A DNA stretch of 64,000 nucleotides from Ehretia macrophylla (GCA_037974665.1 CM075768.1:13445001-13509000), one strand, 5' to 3'. Positions 10,387 through 22,420 are shown, numbered from the stretch's first letter. The notes: generated from the letters alone by a model not told the origin. Translations and numbers: made by a program.

Positions 10387-12737
10387 ATGGATAAATTTTT
10401 AAAGAAGAGGTCAATTTTCGATAGAATGAGTAGTAAAGATAATGAACATCACAGTTCAAAACAACCTCGGATTGAGGTCAATGTAGAAGATCTACCTACA
10501 GTTCTTGGATTATGCCAAAAAATTACAAACTACCATCCTGATAATCAAGATAAAGTACAGAGATATTATTTACAAAAAGGGACCTTGTCAACCCCGTCAT
10601 CATAATTTTTTCAAAGAATGTTTGGGAATAATGCTAGAAGATTTTGTTCCTTTTTGGTTTAATGAATTTGGTTGGTGGTTAGAATACAACATAGAGAAAG
10701 ATATTCCATATTGTTTGCATTGTTATCTTTTTAGGACTGATGTTGGAAAACAGTTAGGTGGAGATGCATTTATTATAAATGGGTTTACTAATTGGAGTGT
10801 TAAAGCTAGACTTAATACTCATATTGGAGGTCCAAACAGTGCACATAACATTGCTTACAAGAGGAGTTAAGACTTGATGAAGCAAAGCTAACACATCGAA
10901 ACTGCTATCTTGAAGCAATTCGATCAAGTTCGTAAAATATATCGATGTCGATTAACGGCTTCAATTACTTGTATTCGATATCTTTTGAAACAAGGATTAC
11001 CTTTCCGTGGTCATGATGAATTTGAGGATTCTACTAATCAAGGTAATTTTCTTGAGCTTCTCAAGGTTCTTCCCGATAATAATGAAGCAATCAAAGAGTG
11101 TGTTTTGCAAAATACCCTTAAGAAGCCTCAGTTAACTGCTCCTAAGATTCAAAAAGACATTGTCAATGCTGCCGCAACTGAGACCATTAAAACAATTATA
11201 AATGATCTTGGAGATTAATATTTTGCTATTATTGTTGATAAGTCTCGTGATGTGTCAATCAAAGAAGAAATGGCCATTGCTTTGTGTTATATGAACCATA
11301 AAAGAAATATTGTTGAGTGTTTTCTTGGTATGGTACATGTAAGAGATACCACTGCATTATCTTTAAAAGGGGGAACCGATTTAGTATTTAACAAACATTG
11401 ATTGAGTGTATCAAGGATTCGTGGACAAGGTTATGATGGTGCTAATAATATGCAAGGTGAATTTAATGGTCTTAAGAGTTTGATTTTGAAAGAAAATCCA
11501 TCTGCGTTCTATATTCATTGCTTTGCTCATCAGTTGCAACTCACACTTGTTTATGTAGCAAAAACTCATGGTCAGGTGGCTTTATTTTTTGGCTTAATTG
11601 CTACTTTAATAAATAGTGTTGGAGGATCATGAAAGCGATATGACATTTTGCGTGAAAAACACATTGCTAGAGTTAAAGAAGGAATAGAAAATGGTGAAAT
11701 TCAAAGTGGACGAGGTATAAATCAAGAAATTGGTCTAAAACGGAGTAGTGAAACTCGTTGGGATTCACATTATGGCAGTTTAATAAGTTTGACTCTAATG
11801 TATTCCTCAGTGATTGATGTGGTTGAGATTATCAAGGAAGATGGAGTGACTTCGGATCAAAGGGCGAAGCTATTCGCCATTTAGACTCCATACAAACATT
11901 TGATTTTGCATTTCTTTTACATTTGATGAAAAAGTGTTGGGAATTACAAATGAATTATCACAAGTATTGCAAAGGAAAGATCAAGAAATCATTAATGCCA
12001 TGGGATTGGTTTGTATCTCAAAGGAACGTTTGCAACATCTGAGAGATGGTGGATGGGAATCTTTATTGAATGAAGTCTCTTTGTTTTGCTCAACTCATGA
12101 TATTGACATTCCTAATACGGAAGAGATATTTTTATTGAAAGGGAGATCGCGGCGTAAAGTTCAAAATGTTACGAATTTACATCATTATCGCATTGATTTG
12201 TTTTATACGATTGTGGACAAGCAACTTCAAGAGCTTAATAACCGTTTCACTGAGTCAAATACTAGGTTTCTTCTTTGTTTGAGATGCTTGAATCTAGACA
12301 ACTCATTTAATGCATTTGACAAGCACAAGTTGATTGAATTTGCTAAGTTTTATCCAAATGATTTTTCTCCCATGGATTTGGTAGTTCTTGAAAATCAGTT
12401 GGAGACATATATTCTTGATATGCGAAGAAGTGATAAATTCTCAGAGTTAAAAGGGACTGCTTGCCTTGCAGAGATGCTAGTGAAGACTGAAAAACATCGT
12501 GTTTATCAATTGGTTTATTTACTTCTTAAGCTGGCATTGACTTTACCAGTTGCTACAGCCATGGTAGAAAGAGCATTTTCAGCGATGAAAATTGTGAAGA
12601 CTGAATTGCGGAATCGAATAGGAGATGATTGGATGAATGATTGTTTAGTCCCTTACATAGAAAGAGACGTATTTGAAGGTATCAACAATGAGTTGATTAT
12701 TCAACACTTTCAAAAAATGCATTCACGCCGGGGATAA
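10387..12737 (+). pseudogene. hAT transposase, TTF-domain / ZMYM-like group, broken
   Basis: The start ATG at 10387 gives MDKFLKKRSIFDRM. A TTF-type zinc region follows (WLEYNIEKDIPYCLHCYLF, then HIGGPNSAHN). The middle RNase H-like part has IIVDKSRD, GQGYDGANNMQGEFNGL and HCFAHQLQL. The C-terminal dimerisation domain is LPVATAMVERAFSAMKIVKT with RIGDDWMNDCLVPYIERDVF. About 780 codons in total, usual for this group. Breaks: a one-base insertion near 10580 shifts the frame, in-frame stops lie near 10870, 10890, 11218, 11400, 11630 and 11884, and a disturbed stretch runs about 11885-11935. The last 267 codons are open. It would cut and paste elements with the matching 12-13 bp TIRs, but this copy is inactive. 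Confidence 0.85.
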
Positions 12738-12913
12738 TTATAAAAAGTACTTTTTGTATTGCTATACTTTATAGTTATTTTTCCATCTCTTTTGTATTTA
12801 AAATGTGTTTAATATGTATTTGTTTACGTTTATATAAGTTTACTTGAACCTTTAGTTATTCACTATATTCTTGTGGTGCATGCACTGACCCCCGAAATCT
12901 GGGTCCGCCACTG

Positions 12914-13060
12914 GGTATGTGTGTGTTGAGTGAGTTGTGTGTGAGCTTGCATGTTCTCGCTGGTGTGTGTGTAGGTTACGGTGTGTGTATGACTAAGTCT
13001 GTGTGTATGTGTTAGGTGAGTATGGTTTGTGTGTAGGACTTTTGGATGGTAAAAGAAGAT
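12914..13060. repeat. GT-rich low-complexity tract
   Basis: TGTGTG-rich sequence continuing the low-complexity DNA into which the hAT inserted. Nothing coding. Confidence 0.7.
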
Positions 13061-13258
13061 AGAAATGAGAAAGATTAGAAAGGAAAAAAAATAAATAAGA
13101 AAAGACTATATTATCCTTCAGACGTTAAAAACAATGTGCCCAAGTTATTCAAAGGACTAAATTAGATAATTCTCAAATTTAAAAGACCAGTTTAAGAATT
13201 ACCCAAAACCTCAAGCACTAAAATATCTTTTTTGCTTTTTTGCTTTTTTGCTTTTTTG

Positions 13259-13268
13259 TATATAAATA
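13259..13268 (+). promoter_or_regulatory. TATA box of the TMEM97-like gene
   Basis: TATATAAATA lies 180 bp upstream of the ATG at 13448, so transcription should begin near 13290 with a leader of roughly 160 nt. Directly upstream is a (TTTTTTGC)n run (about 13226-13257) and the end of the putative TIR element at about 13236. Confidence 0.55.
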
Positions 13269-13447
13269 TTCTCACAAAATCGACTCACAATAAACCAAGT
13301 GTACCGTGTTTGCTTAGAACCCGTAATGACTTGCCTGCACGCGTCACAAACCAAAAACACTGTGCACGATTCAGTTCAAAGTTGATCTTTGGGAGAACAA
13401 AAAAACATAACCATCAATAGACAGAACGCATCAAAACTAACAAAAAC

Positions 13448-16400
13448 ATGGGAGCTCTCACCAAGCTTATAGATGCTATACAGTTCATCTTCTTCCTCAT
13501 AATTGCAGTTGCAGCTCCACTCATAGATGGACAAACAATTCTTCCATTGCACCTCTACCCACCATTCTTGGTTGATCTTAAGAGCTGGTATGCCAAAGAA
13601 TATGGTGACTACTTGGTTTCTGAGAAGCCTCATTTCTTTGTTGGGGTTGTATGGCTTGAGCTTCTCTTCCAATGGCCTCTTGCTCTTGCTTGTCTTTATG
13701 GGCTTGTTGCTTCAAAGTCTTGGTTCAACACCACCTGCCTCATCTATGGTGCCTCCACTTTCAGTTCCATGGTACTAATATAGATCCTTTCTTTCTTTCC
13801 TTCCTTTTCTTTGTTTATTTTTCCTTTTTTCATATGATGGATGCTTCCGGGGGGCAGATCAAGGATTATTATTCAATGTTGGCTGAAATATCATAGTTGG
13901 GGCTAAATTGATTTTTCAGCGTGAAAATATCTTAAAAATATAAAGTCTCAACTTACTCCCTGATGTGATGGCTTAACTCTTGGTTTTAGTGAGGGCTAAA
14001 GCTCCCACGGGCTCATGAATAGCTTTGCCATTGGATGCTTGTTCTGTAACACAGTGTTTCTTTGGATTTCTAGCCTTTTAATTTATGGGTAATTTTAAAT
14101 TTTCAGTCGAGTCGATAGGAAGATGGGGCAACACCAAATCCTGTTACTTTTCTTCGAATGGAATCTTAGCCCGCCTCACTTTCTTTCTTTACTGCATAAG
14201 GGCATAAGTGAAGTCAAGGGATTTCCGTCTAACTAGTGGCTGAGATTAAACGAGCTTTGTGATTCTGCATTGCTATAAGACATAATGTGTGTGGCTTACA
14301 ACTTAGTGTTAAATTGATTAACAACTCAGGTTAATTATTTTGGCCAGTGAATTTGAGACTCGAGACATGTTACTAAGTCTATCACACTAGTCTCACTTGC
14401 TTTGCGGCCTAAAGTTTTGGGCTTGGGAATATTAATATAATGTAGTTCTGAAATGGATTTAGGCTTCTTGTTGATTTTTCATGGCCTGTTAGTAATTGAT
14501 TGGTTGAGGTCGAATTGGCACTAGTTCCAGCGCTGTTTAAGACATTTATCTGATTTATAGATTGGAATGTATATATGACTTAGACAAGAGGAAAAGATAG
14601 ATGCCTAATTGGCTCATGGTTATCTGGTAAATCGATTATAAGACTGACATTTTATGAGAAATCATGGTAGAGAAGGCTGTTCAATGAACAAATTTTGAGA
14701 TCACCTTTTGTCTTAGAATCTTAGGCAGATGATTTTGAATGAATTCTTTGTTTGTACAAGGTTATCAAACAGAAAAACGATGAAAAAATAAACGAAAATT
14801 TGATGGCCTGATTCAGAAACTTTCAAGAATATACCTGACTGGTTTTTCTTCACTTTCAGTTTGTTAATTATAGATGGTTTTGTGCAAAAGATTGCATGAC
14901 AAAACTGAAATTACTTGGCAAATTGATAATATTGTACTGCAAAATTACTATTTCTCTTGTCACAGTCTTTTGTTCCCTGTAATGGTGTAATAGAAGATGT
15001 TGATTTTGTTGATTATGTACTGGCAATGCTAATAGAAAGTTGTTATGTCAGTGCTCAGTTAGCAAGACTTATTGCTATGAACCGATGAGTAACATGGCAA
15101 TTAGTTAAGTAGAAACATATAATTAGAAACAAAAAGCATTTCCCATTGTCACATGATCAGTGGGTTATTCAGGTTTGCCAAAAATTCTGAAATCATTTAT
15201 ATTCGCCCTAGTGAGCTCAAATGATCATTGAAAATAGGCTAACTTTACAGTAATTGTGCTGATGTATGCGAAATGTTAACCCTACAAAATAAATTTAGTG
15301 TTGCTCAGTATGTTAAGCTTCACTCTGTCAATGGACACATTGATTAGCAGCATTGAAGAAGGAAGACTAGCTGTCCTTTTTCTTCAATCAAACCAAGGGG
15401 CGAGAACTGGAGCAGTATAGTGGGTGGGGGAACTAGTTTCTGTCCCTCTAACAGAAATATTTAAATACTTCTAGAATCATCCCCGCTTCCTGAGTTGAAA
15501 GAAATAACTTAATGTCACTTCACCATAGGCATTAGTGTTTGAAACCACGTCCTTGCATTTTACTTTAGATCCTAGTCATTTTTGTCATCCCATTATGGGA
15601 AATAGATAGAGATTAGGATAAAAAGCTGCCAACAATTGCCTTTACGACAATAAATTGCTGTGAATGAATTTTGATTTGATTTTATTGGGAATAGGATCCA
15701 TGCTGGACATACTTGTTTTCAATTTGGTTTTGGATGATTATGCCAAATGTGTCGGAGAAATTTCATTTTTTCCCTTCTAATTTGTCTGAAATTGAAGCAG
15801 TAGCTTCTCTTTTCTCTGGTTGAGAAGAGGAGGGCGAGCATGCAATAACTACAACAATTAATCTTTAGTAGTTCTGCAGTTAAAAGATGTGGTCGTTCAC
15901 TGCAAAGTACTATTTCCTAATCTTGTTTCCATCTCATAGTTTAATGTTATTCTGAAAGAAGATTGGAGGAAGGGAGGGCAGGTGTGGGGAGTTAGGGGTT
16001 AACTGAAAGTTCTCTCAGTTTCTTTCTCTTCCTTGAACTGTCACCAAAATTTGAAAGACTGAATGGCCTTTGGTTGATGTAGTCGAGCGTTTCTTGATTT
16101 ATGTAACTGTGGAGTTTGATCACTATATGCTATGTCTTTTCAAGTTGCTTTTATAGTTACTGGTTGAATTCGCCAGACGTTTTCTTATGCTGCAACATTT
16201 GAAATTTAATATGCTTAATTTGTTAAAGGGTGGCTCCTTGAGGCTAAGCTTCGGGAGACCTGTTATTTTCACATTAATGGTTGGTTTTCTGTCATCTCAT
16301 GTCTCAAGTTAACATAAGTAGGTTGAGAAAGTTGCTTTACTCATAGTCGTTGAGCAAGGATATCTGCAGGCAGTTGCTGAAAAATTATTTCTGATCAGCA

Positions 16401-17003
16401 TTCTGTTATATAAGAATAGAGTATCCATTGGCATCTAAAACCTTAATAATATACGCCACTTCAGTGAACTGATTGTCCTTTTTTTCATTATTAACTTGTA
16501 CATGACGACATACTATCTATCATTACATTTTCGTTTGAGAAGGCAGGAAAATATTCCTCCAAAAGCAATCGGGAAGTTTGTAATTGTGTCTGCATAAGTT
16601 TCACTAGTCAGGCATACCGTTGAATGACATGATGCTAAGTTCCTCTATCTGAAAATGTGCAATTCAGAATGTTTGGCTTCTCAGCAATGATTTCTTATTG
16701 ATGGAAAGAGCCAATCCTTTTACTGTTGTTCCATTATGAGCATGAAATTATAACAGGAGACAAGATATAGCAAGAGCAGATTAATCTTTTTATGTTCATT
16801 ATTCTAATTAGTGTTATCAATTGCAGGCTGCCATACTAGCTGAACTTGTGGGATCTGAGCGGGCATCAGATAAGCTGCTAATGATGTACTTCCCATTCAT
16901 GGGTTTTTCTGTTTTAGCCATTTTGCGTGGTCTGCTACCTCATTCTGGCAAGAGCACAGCAATCGGCAAAAGACCTGCATTGCATAGGAAAAAGAGGGCT
17001 TAA
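13448..17003 (+). CDS. TMEM97 / sigma-2 receptor-like EXPERA-domain membrane protein
   Basis: Two exons, 13448-13771 and 16827-17003, joined over a 3055-bp GT-AG intron (donor ATG|GTACTA, acceptor TTGCAG|GCTGCC, phase 0) to give 166 residues, the usual family length. The EXPERA family spans the ER membrane four times and is tied to sterol handling in animals; the plant role is less clear. Visible: an N-terminal hydrophobic helix (IQFIFFLIIAVAAPLIDGQT), the conserved YPPFLVDLKSWY region, EKPHFFVGVVWLELLFQWPL for helix 2, CLIYGASTFSSM for helix 3, and in exon 2 MYFPFMGFSVLAILRGLLP for helix 4. The C-terminus HRKKRA is a basic, dilysine-like tail suited to ER retention. The ATG context ACATGG and the match to the family N-terminus support this start. 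Confidence 0.9.
13772..16826 (+). other. Long intron of the TMEM97-like gene
   Basis: The 3.05 kb between the two coding exons is T-rich with short scattered open frames. No transposon termini, nested gene or RNA gene could be supported within it. Confidence 0.75.
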
Positions 17004-18685
17004 AATCTTTCAACTCAGTAATCAATTTGCGTCATCTGCTACCAAATTCCGGCAAGATTTGTTTTCCCTTTCTTTAATTTCTTTAAACAGCTCCATCCAA
17101 TTTTGCAGTTCAGTGAGTAAGGTCTTGTGTACTTTTGAGGCCAACTTATGTTTTTGTTTCATAAATTTTTCTGGATTTCCTGCTCACTAATTGGAATTTT
17201 TTGGCATTATAAAATTTACAAAGTATTCATGTTCCTTAAGTTTCCACGAAAACAGACGTGGACAACGAATTTTAACGTTGGAACTTATTTTTGTCATCAA
17301 ATAGTTACACAAAAGGAAAATATGCTGTCGCTAAGTAGCTACGAAAAAGTGATGGAAAAAGTTTTTTCAGACAAATTCTGAAGTCAATTCTTTGCTATTT
17401 AGCTAGGGAAATTTGGATTCCGTGGCTATTTCTCTCTTGATAATGAAACTTATCTCCCATTGCTTCCTTGGCAGACTTTGACTCGTGTTATTTTAAGGTC
17501 ATATCTAGTTTTCAGAGTTTCTCGTTATTATTTGTTATCGCGACCCAAAAGGAAAGAGTACCGTAAGTGAATATAGTAAATTGCTTTGTAAAGTATCTAA
17601 TTTCGAAGGACATATGGCTGACGATAAATTTCTGAAGTTATTTCTAATGAAGTATCTGTAAAGTTTTCGGGTTCTTTTATCAATGCTCAAAGTTCATTAC
17701 CGGTTTGAAGCTTGACACACAAAAGAGAAAAAAAAAAAAAAAAAACGATTTAAAGGGAAAAACAAAGCAGTGATGAATTTGAGTATTAGAAAAAGTGAAG
17801 TTGTTAGGTAAATTTCGTTATGGGCGTCATGAATTTTTATGTACTGTTCTTTTATGTATTTCAATCAATTATTAATTTACATATTCGACGGGGTCTAAAA
17901 TTAGTTGAAAAAAAATTATCATCTTATGAACTAAGCGAAATTAATATTTTAATACAAAATGTCCAAGTCAGAAACGGGATTCTTTTATAATCTAAACGAG
18001 ATTATTACTTTATCGAATATTTATTTATTGAGATTCTGTTCTATGTCTCGTGAGTAATTTGAAAGAGCTTAGCAATTTTCTTCCTAGGTTGGTTCATGTT
18101 ACCACTCGAGTTCGCATTCATACTAATTGTTGTAGTCGCAATAAATGGATCATGCCCATAGCTTGGGAATTGTGATTGCCATGACTATTAAGTGGGGTAT
18201 CTGAGTTGTTGTTAGTTGGGTTTATCTTATAAACATTCATGAGTCTCATTTCTTTACTTTTAACACGTGTTGGAGTGAGGTTTACGATTTATGTCTTAGA
18301 CGTTCAAGACGTTTTGAAAACTTTTCATGCTAATTGAGAAGGTAGAAGTTGCCCCGAACATTGGTCTTTTAGTTAGGGTTGTCCCCCAAAGAGGTGTTGT
18401 TGAATCTGTTTTCATGAGGGGAACGTACTTTGTGGTGCAATGTGCCTTTGTCGCATTTCCTACAGACAACACCAATTGACGATGCATGTGGAAGGTTGAG
18501 TTGCCTGCAAGATAGAAAAAAGTGAGTTGTGGTGCGTTTACGAAAGAAGCTCTAGTGCTCAAAGTTAGATAGGAAAATAAATTAGCTCGTCAATCCATTA
18601 TGATATGAAGAGAATGAAGAATGTTTAAGGGATTTTTTTGATAGGGCCAACGTTCCTTTGGAGAGGGAGTAGATTCGCCTTTTAT
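17004..18685. other. Downstream of TMEM97-like gene: 3' UTR then intergenic, nothing recognised
   Basis: The first few hundred bases must contain the 3' UTR; no polyadenylation signal could be singled out. A 19-20 bp poly-A tract occurs near 17727. An 88-codon minus-strand frame at 18296-18562 has no recognisable domain; an alternative frame shows VVCRKCDKGTLHH, too little to call a gag-type zinc knuckle. Confidence 0.5.
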
Positions 18686-18688
18686 AGA

Positions 18689-18862
18689 CAAGGGCGGATC
18701 TATTTAATGTTGAGGGGTACACATAAAATATTATTTTTTTGGTTTTTTTTTTAAAAAAATATTATATTGGACACTTTCGTTGTATGATAGCACACACTGA
18801 CATTTTTCACCTCACGAGTGCACCTTTGAGTTTGGGTGTCTGAATCCGTCGATAATTGTCTA
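18689..18862. mobile_element. hAT-type MITE remnant, copy 1
   Basis: The left end is GGGCGGATCTATTTAATGTT and the right end GGTGTCTGAATCCGTCGATA, giving imperfect GCGGATC / GACGGATTC inverted termini of the hAT type. The middle holds a poly-T/poly-A stretch and ATTATATTGGACACTTTCGT. Copy 2 lies at 35704-35932. No target duplication could be verified. Confidence 0.5.
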
Positions 18863-19649
18863 GTAAGATTTGAACAGGATTTGTCATGCACTAAATGCAA
18901 GAGAAGACGTTCTGGAGTTTACGCAAAAGCAGTACAGATCGATTAGAGATATGAGTGACTTTTGTAAATAAATCAACTATTTTTCTCAATAATTAATGCT
19001 TTGCTTGTGTAGAATTCAATAATCAGAACTTGATTCAATGCTTTTAATGGGGAGGTGTATTATCTTTTTCCACTTTTTGGCCTATTTAAAAAAGAAAGGA
19101 TCCACTCGCGGTTTTGGAAATTGGTGACAGATTTGGATTTCGAGGTATGTACAGGCCCATATTCTTTATTATTATTTTTGGAAAGTTGCGATTTTATTAC
19201 ATTCAATTAATTCTTTGTAGGAAAAAAAAATTGTATGATATATTTGCATGAAGTAGTTGAGCAAAACTACTAAATAAATACACTAATCAATTTATAGGTA
19301 ATATATTCTTTTACTAACCAATTTGCGGGGCGATTTGCATTTCGACAGCTCATATTTTCTCAAAAAATTGAATCACATGTTATTAAAATAATAATGTGAA
19401 AAGGATGCATTTAAAAATTTGGATAAACAAGAACCTCGTGTGTTGTAACATAATATTCTTTAATAGTTCTCGTTTATTAATTATAAGATTATACAGTGCA
19501 CTTCTCTAGCTGATAACTACTCTTTTTTTCAAAAAAATATTTATGGAAAGTGGTCTTTACCACCAAAAGATCCTTAATTACTCTAAAAAACCTCTAATTA
19601 GTGAAGAAAAGAAAGTATAGTGATCTTTCCAGCTGAAGATTGTTCATTA

Positions 19650-19965
19650 TCAGGTATATTAAGATAATTGAGGTTCTATCTTAAAAGCAATTAGCATCAA
19701 GTGGAGTAGTTCAGAATCGATGTGTGGAATATAACATACGCGAAAGATTAAACACAAGTGAACCTAATTTGAGATGGGTTGCACACAGATGAATTAAACT
19801 AGACCAAAGGCCTAGTTCTGATACCATGTTAAGATAACTGAGGTTTCATTCTAAAACCAATTGGTGTCAAGTGAAATAGTTCAAGATCTTATAAGGTAGC
19901 TTTAGAGTTTCTGATTTTTCAATGTGGAACAAATGTATATTTTAACAATATAGTCAACTCATATT
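19650..19965 (-). mobile_element. TRIM-like short retroelement remnant
   Basis: Two copies of a short repeat, TTAAGATAAYTGAGGTT...AATTRGYRTCAAGTGRARTAGTTCA, begin near 19660 and at 19827. Between them, read on the minus strand, TGGTATCAGAAC (19815-19826) matches the initiator-Met tRNA primer site used by many LTR retroelements and directly abuts the TG start of the right copy. With repeats of about 130-150 bp and almost no interior, this fits a TRIM (terminal repeat retrotransposon in miniature). Related single remnants occur at 54890-55095 and 63575-63690. It is a fossil with no coding part. Confidence 0.5.
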
Positions 19966-19969
19966 TAAT

Positions 19970-20370
19970 TCGTGCACCTCAACTCTGGAAGCTAAGTCCT
20001 TCGCTCTTTGGCATTCATGCCACTTTGCTAAGGACTTGGCATTTGACAACATTATCATTGAAAATGATACAATCGCAGTTCATCTAGCAATCACATTATG
20101 TGGTGTATTAGCAGACACAATCACTTATAGATAATATTAAGATTGCCATTGAGTTCAATTTTATTTGTTTTCAGTGTGTTAAGAGAACTGCAAACAAAGT
20201 TATAGATTGTGCTGCAAAAAATTGTGCTAGTGAAAATTTATCTTGTGATTGGGTGTCTAATATCTCCCCCTCCTTTACAGGAGCACTTGTACTCGGGTAT
20301 CCAACCCGAGAGGGTTGGATGATTCTATTCTACAAATCTTTTTTCACCCGAAAAAAAAAAAAAAAAAAAA
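19970..20370 (+). pseudogene. LINE 3' end: RNase H (RVT_3) fragment with poly(A)
   Basis: Translation gives LEAKSFALWHSCHFAKDLAF, IIIENDTIAVHLAI, then after stops NFICFQCVKRTANKVIDCAA and LSCDWVSNISPSFTGALVLG, the C-terminal half of the RVT_3 / RNase H domain (E-A-x-A...D...IIE-D...F-V-R-x-x-N-x-x-A-D-x-x-A). A 20-bp poly(A) run at 20351-20370 ends it, as expected for the 3' end of a 5'-truncated L1-type element. In-frame stops near 20130-20140 and a frame change show decay. Confidence 0.7.
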
Positions 20371-20459
20371 CAGTCATCTTAAATCCCCTACTATCAAGAA
20401 ACATAATAAACAAAAAGAGAGTTGCGAATTACTCAAAAAATAATTAAAATCTCATTTTA

Positions 20460-21515
20460 CTCTTTTCAATTGTCTCAAATTGCTCTTCATGATATTAAAA
20501 GTTTCTTAATCTAGTTTTTTTTTTCCCTTACGTACAAAACTAATTGTTAGTAAGTTATGAGATGCTCACTCACACATACAAAAACAAAATTGGACGTTTA
20601 AGCAATTTTAAAGAACTAGTCTTAGGGCGTCCCCAATAGAGTAAAATACATTTTTTTTTTTTTTTTTGGCACTCCAACAACCCTTTTAAGGGGCTATCTA
20701 AAATTACAAACTCCTAAATTTAGTTTATGACTCTCTATTCAAATTAAAAACAATGATATAAAAAACTTATAAATTAAAAATGATATAATCATTGAAATAA
20801 TATTTATATTATCAATGATAGGTGGAACATAATTATTAACAATTTTAAAAAATAAAAATAGCAAAAATAGAGTCTGCTATTTAGAGTGAAATTGAAATAA
20901 AAATTATCTAAATAAAGTGTGCTATTTAGAGTGTGCTTTTTGGTGGTGTTTTTCGGAGGTTTTCGGTGGATTATGCATTTACTACTTTTACGCTCGAACT
21001 CTGTCGTGTGGGCGATTTTTGGAGTCTTCAGCTGTGTGTTGCTTCCGACGGGGTAGTGTATCCCATAACTCACGCTTCAAGTTTGGTCTGGTGTTTCTGG
21101 TGACTAGGTTGGTTTGAGTTGTAATATTTTTGGGCCTCTGCTGTGTGTTTGTTAGCCGTTGATGATTTTGCCGACGATAATATTGTCTGTGCCGACGTCG
21201 CTGTTCACCGCTAGAATTAGGATTTGTGTTATTGGGTTTCGGGTTATAGGCCAGCCCCCTTTCATTTGTTTCAGTCGGTTAGAGTTTGGCTTCGATGTAG
21301 GTATGTGTCTGTATTTATTTCCTTCTCTTTAGGCTGTAGTACTTTGGCCCGTTTATAGCGAAAAAATGGACCTTTTGAACATTTTTGACGAGACAAAATG
21401 CAACTCACACGGGACAAAATATAGTAAGCAAGTAACCCTATTGGGTAAGAACATGACCCCACCAAGCCATATCATTACACTTTTTTCCAGACCAACATGA
21501 GAAGGTGCAATGTAT
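20460..21515 (+). repeat. Duplicated noncoding segment, copy A
   Basis: It matches copy B (22915-29690, once that copy's insertions are removed) in the same order: CAATTGTCTCAAATTGCTCT, TTGGACGTTTA, AATTTTAAAGAA, GGGGCT...CTATTTAAA-type AT-rich sequence, ATCAATGAT.G.TGGAACATA, and near the end ACATGACCCCACCAAGCCA followed by ATCATTACACTTTT and AAGGTGCA. It holds an additional, GC-richer stretch (about 20930-21355) absent from copy B. Noncoding. Confidence 0.7.
20930..21355. other. GC-richer insert within copy A, origin unknown
   Basis: This stretch has no counterpart in copy B and differs in composition from its AT-rich surroundings (TTCCGACGGGGTAGTG, GCCGACGTCGCTGTTCACCG). Short frames exist on both strands, but none resembles a known protein. 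It could be a retroelement 5' region or inserted host DNA. Confidence 0.4.
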
Positions 21516-21567
21516 TTCCATGCTGTCAGGTATTGCAGGTTAAGTGAACGAGCATTAGGTTACTTAG

Positions 21568-21890
21568 CTTAGGATATTTTCAATAGAAGATATTATTTAT
21601 AAAAATTTATTATTTTTAATAATTTTTAAAGATTGGAATTTTAAATTTAAAGTCAAAATACATAAGACCCATACAATTTTAAATATTTGAGTTAAAATAG
21701 AGATTTAATTTATTTTTTTGGCTATAAATTTAGAGATCTAAAAAGTGATTAAGTCTCTATTTTAGTTAAAAAGTTAATAAAAGTAGTGCATCTTATCTAT
21801 TTTGGCTCTAAATTTAAAGATTCGGATCTCTAAAATAGCCAAAAATAATAAATTTTTGTAAATAATCTCCACCATTGGAGATACTCTTCG
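21568..21890. mobile_element. MITE with long imperfect TIRs
   Basis: The left end GGATATTTTCAATAGAAGAT continues TATTTATAAAAATTTATTAT; the right end, read on the minus strand, is GAGTATCTCCAATGGTGGAG then ATTATTTACAAAAATTTATT. The two arms pair over about 45 bp and enclose AT-rich sequence with CTCTAAATTTA repeats. The GAGTATCTCCAATGG-type terminus is common in plant MITEs. Superfamily uncertain. Confidence 0.55.
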
Positions 21891-22019
21891 ATTTTGGATC
21901 TAAAGTATGGTTATAAATAGGTGGAGTAAGTAATTTAATATTGAGGAATTAAGATTTAAATAAATAAATAAAAACAAAATAAAGGGGGTGATAATTTTTT
22001 TTTAATGACACTACATAAA

Positions 22020-22420
22020 TTTAAAAAAAAAAAAAAATCCCGGAGAGCCCGGGCCCCCACCACCCGTTGGCTATAAAGCGTTAATGCTGATGATATTTAT
22101 AATCTTGCTAAAAATTACTATCCTCTTAATTTTACTAAACAAGAAAAATTTAATTTGAAGTTACAATTGAGACATTTTAAAATAGATAATCCTAAGCATT
22201 CGAAGCTACAAAATTTATCTTCTATTTCAGAGTTGTGTCAAAGATTAACAAATCAGGAAAAGCAAGGGCATGAGCGAGCATTTTAGCAATGAGAATTATA
22301 AAAACAAGGCTTTACAACAAAATGGAGAAAAACTTTATTGCTGACAATTTGGTTTTCTACAATTGAAAGAGAGATTGCTGAAGCATTTACAACGGATTCA
22401 ATATTTGAATATATATATAT
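22020..22420 (+). pseudogene. hAT transposase C-terminal fragment
   Basis: From 22079 the plus strand encodes NADDIYNLAKNYYPLNFTKQ and LSSISELCQRLTNQEKQGHE. It then carries the dimerisation signature ERAF, a one-base loss, and AMRIIKTRLYNKMEKNFIAD with NLVFY. A CCCGGGCCCCC motif upstream (about 22043) recurs at 51720 beside another hAT-like end. The sequence between LTNQE and ERAF is shorter than in intact relatives, implying an internal deletion. It is a different hAT family from the element at 9399. Confidence 0.7.

Larger units (their letters stand above)
9399..12913 (+). mobile_element. hAT transposon, 3515 bp, decayed autonomous type
   Basis: The termini are CAGGGGCGGACC at the left and, read on the minus strand, CAGTGGCGGACCC at the right, a classic short hAT TIR. 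The flanking 8-bp duplication is GGTATGTC (9391-9398) versus GGTATGTG (12914-12921), one mismatch. Inside are a perfect hairpin near the left end, a tRNA-like segment, two sets of tandem repeats and a plus-strand transposase (10387-12737) of the TTF/ZMYM-like hAT group. Several stops and frameshifts disable the transposase. Confidence 0.9.
4775..13236. mobile_element. Possible composite TIR (MULE-like) element with nested insertions
   Basis: The left end reads ATGGCATTTTAGTTCTTGAG, followed about 25 bp later by AAACTGGTC. The right end, read on the minus strand, shows ATATTTTAGTGCTTGAGG followed by AAACTGGTC at a similar spacing. These match the loose terminal consensus of plant MULEs (TTTTAGTCCTTGA...). 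The similarity is clear over about 60 bp and then fades. Target duplications cannot be read because both flanks are poly-T. The interior holds a broken B3 gene, a solo LTR, a minisatellite and a hAT element. The ends could instead belong to two separate elements. Confidence 0.4.

Noticed and set aside
18296-18562. 88-codon minus-strand frame as a gene or gag zinc knuckle
   Set aside because: No recognisable domain; cysteine spacing in the alternative frame does not form a complete CCHC motif.
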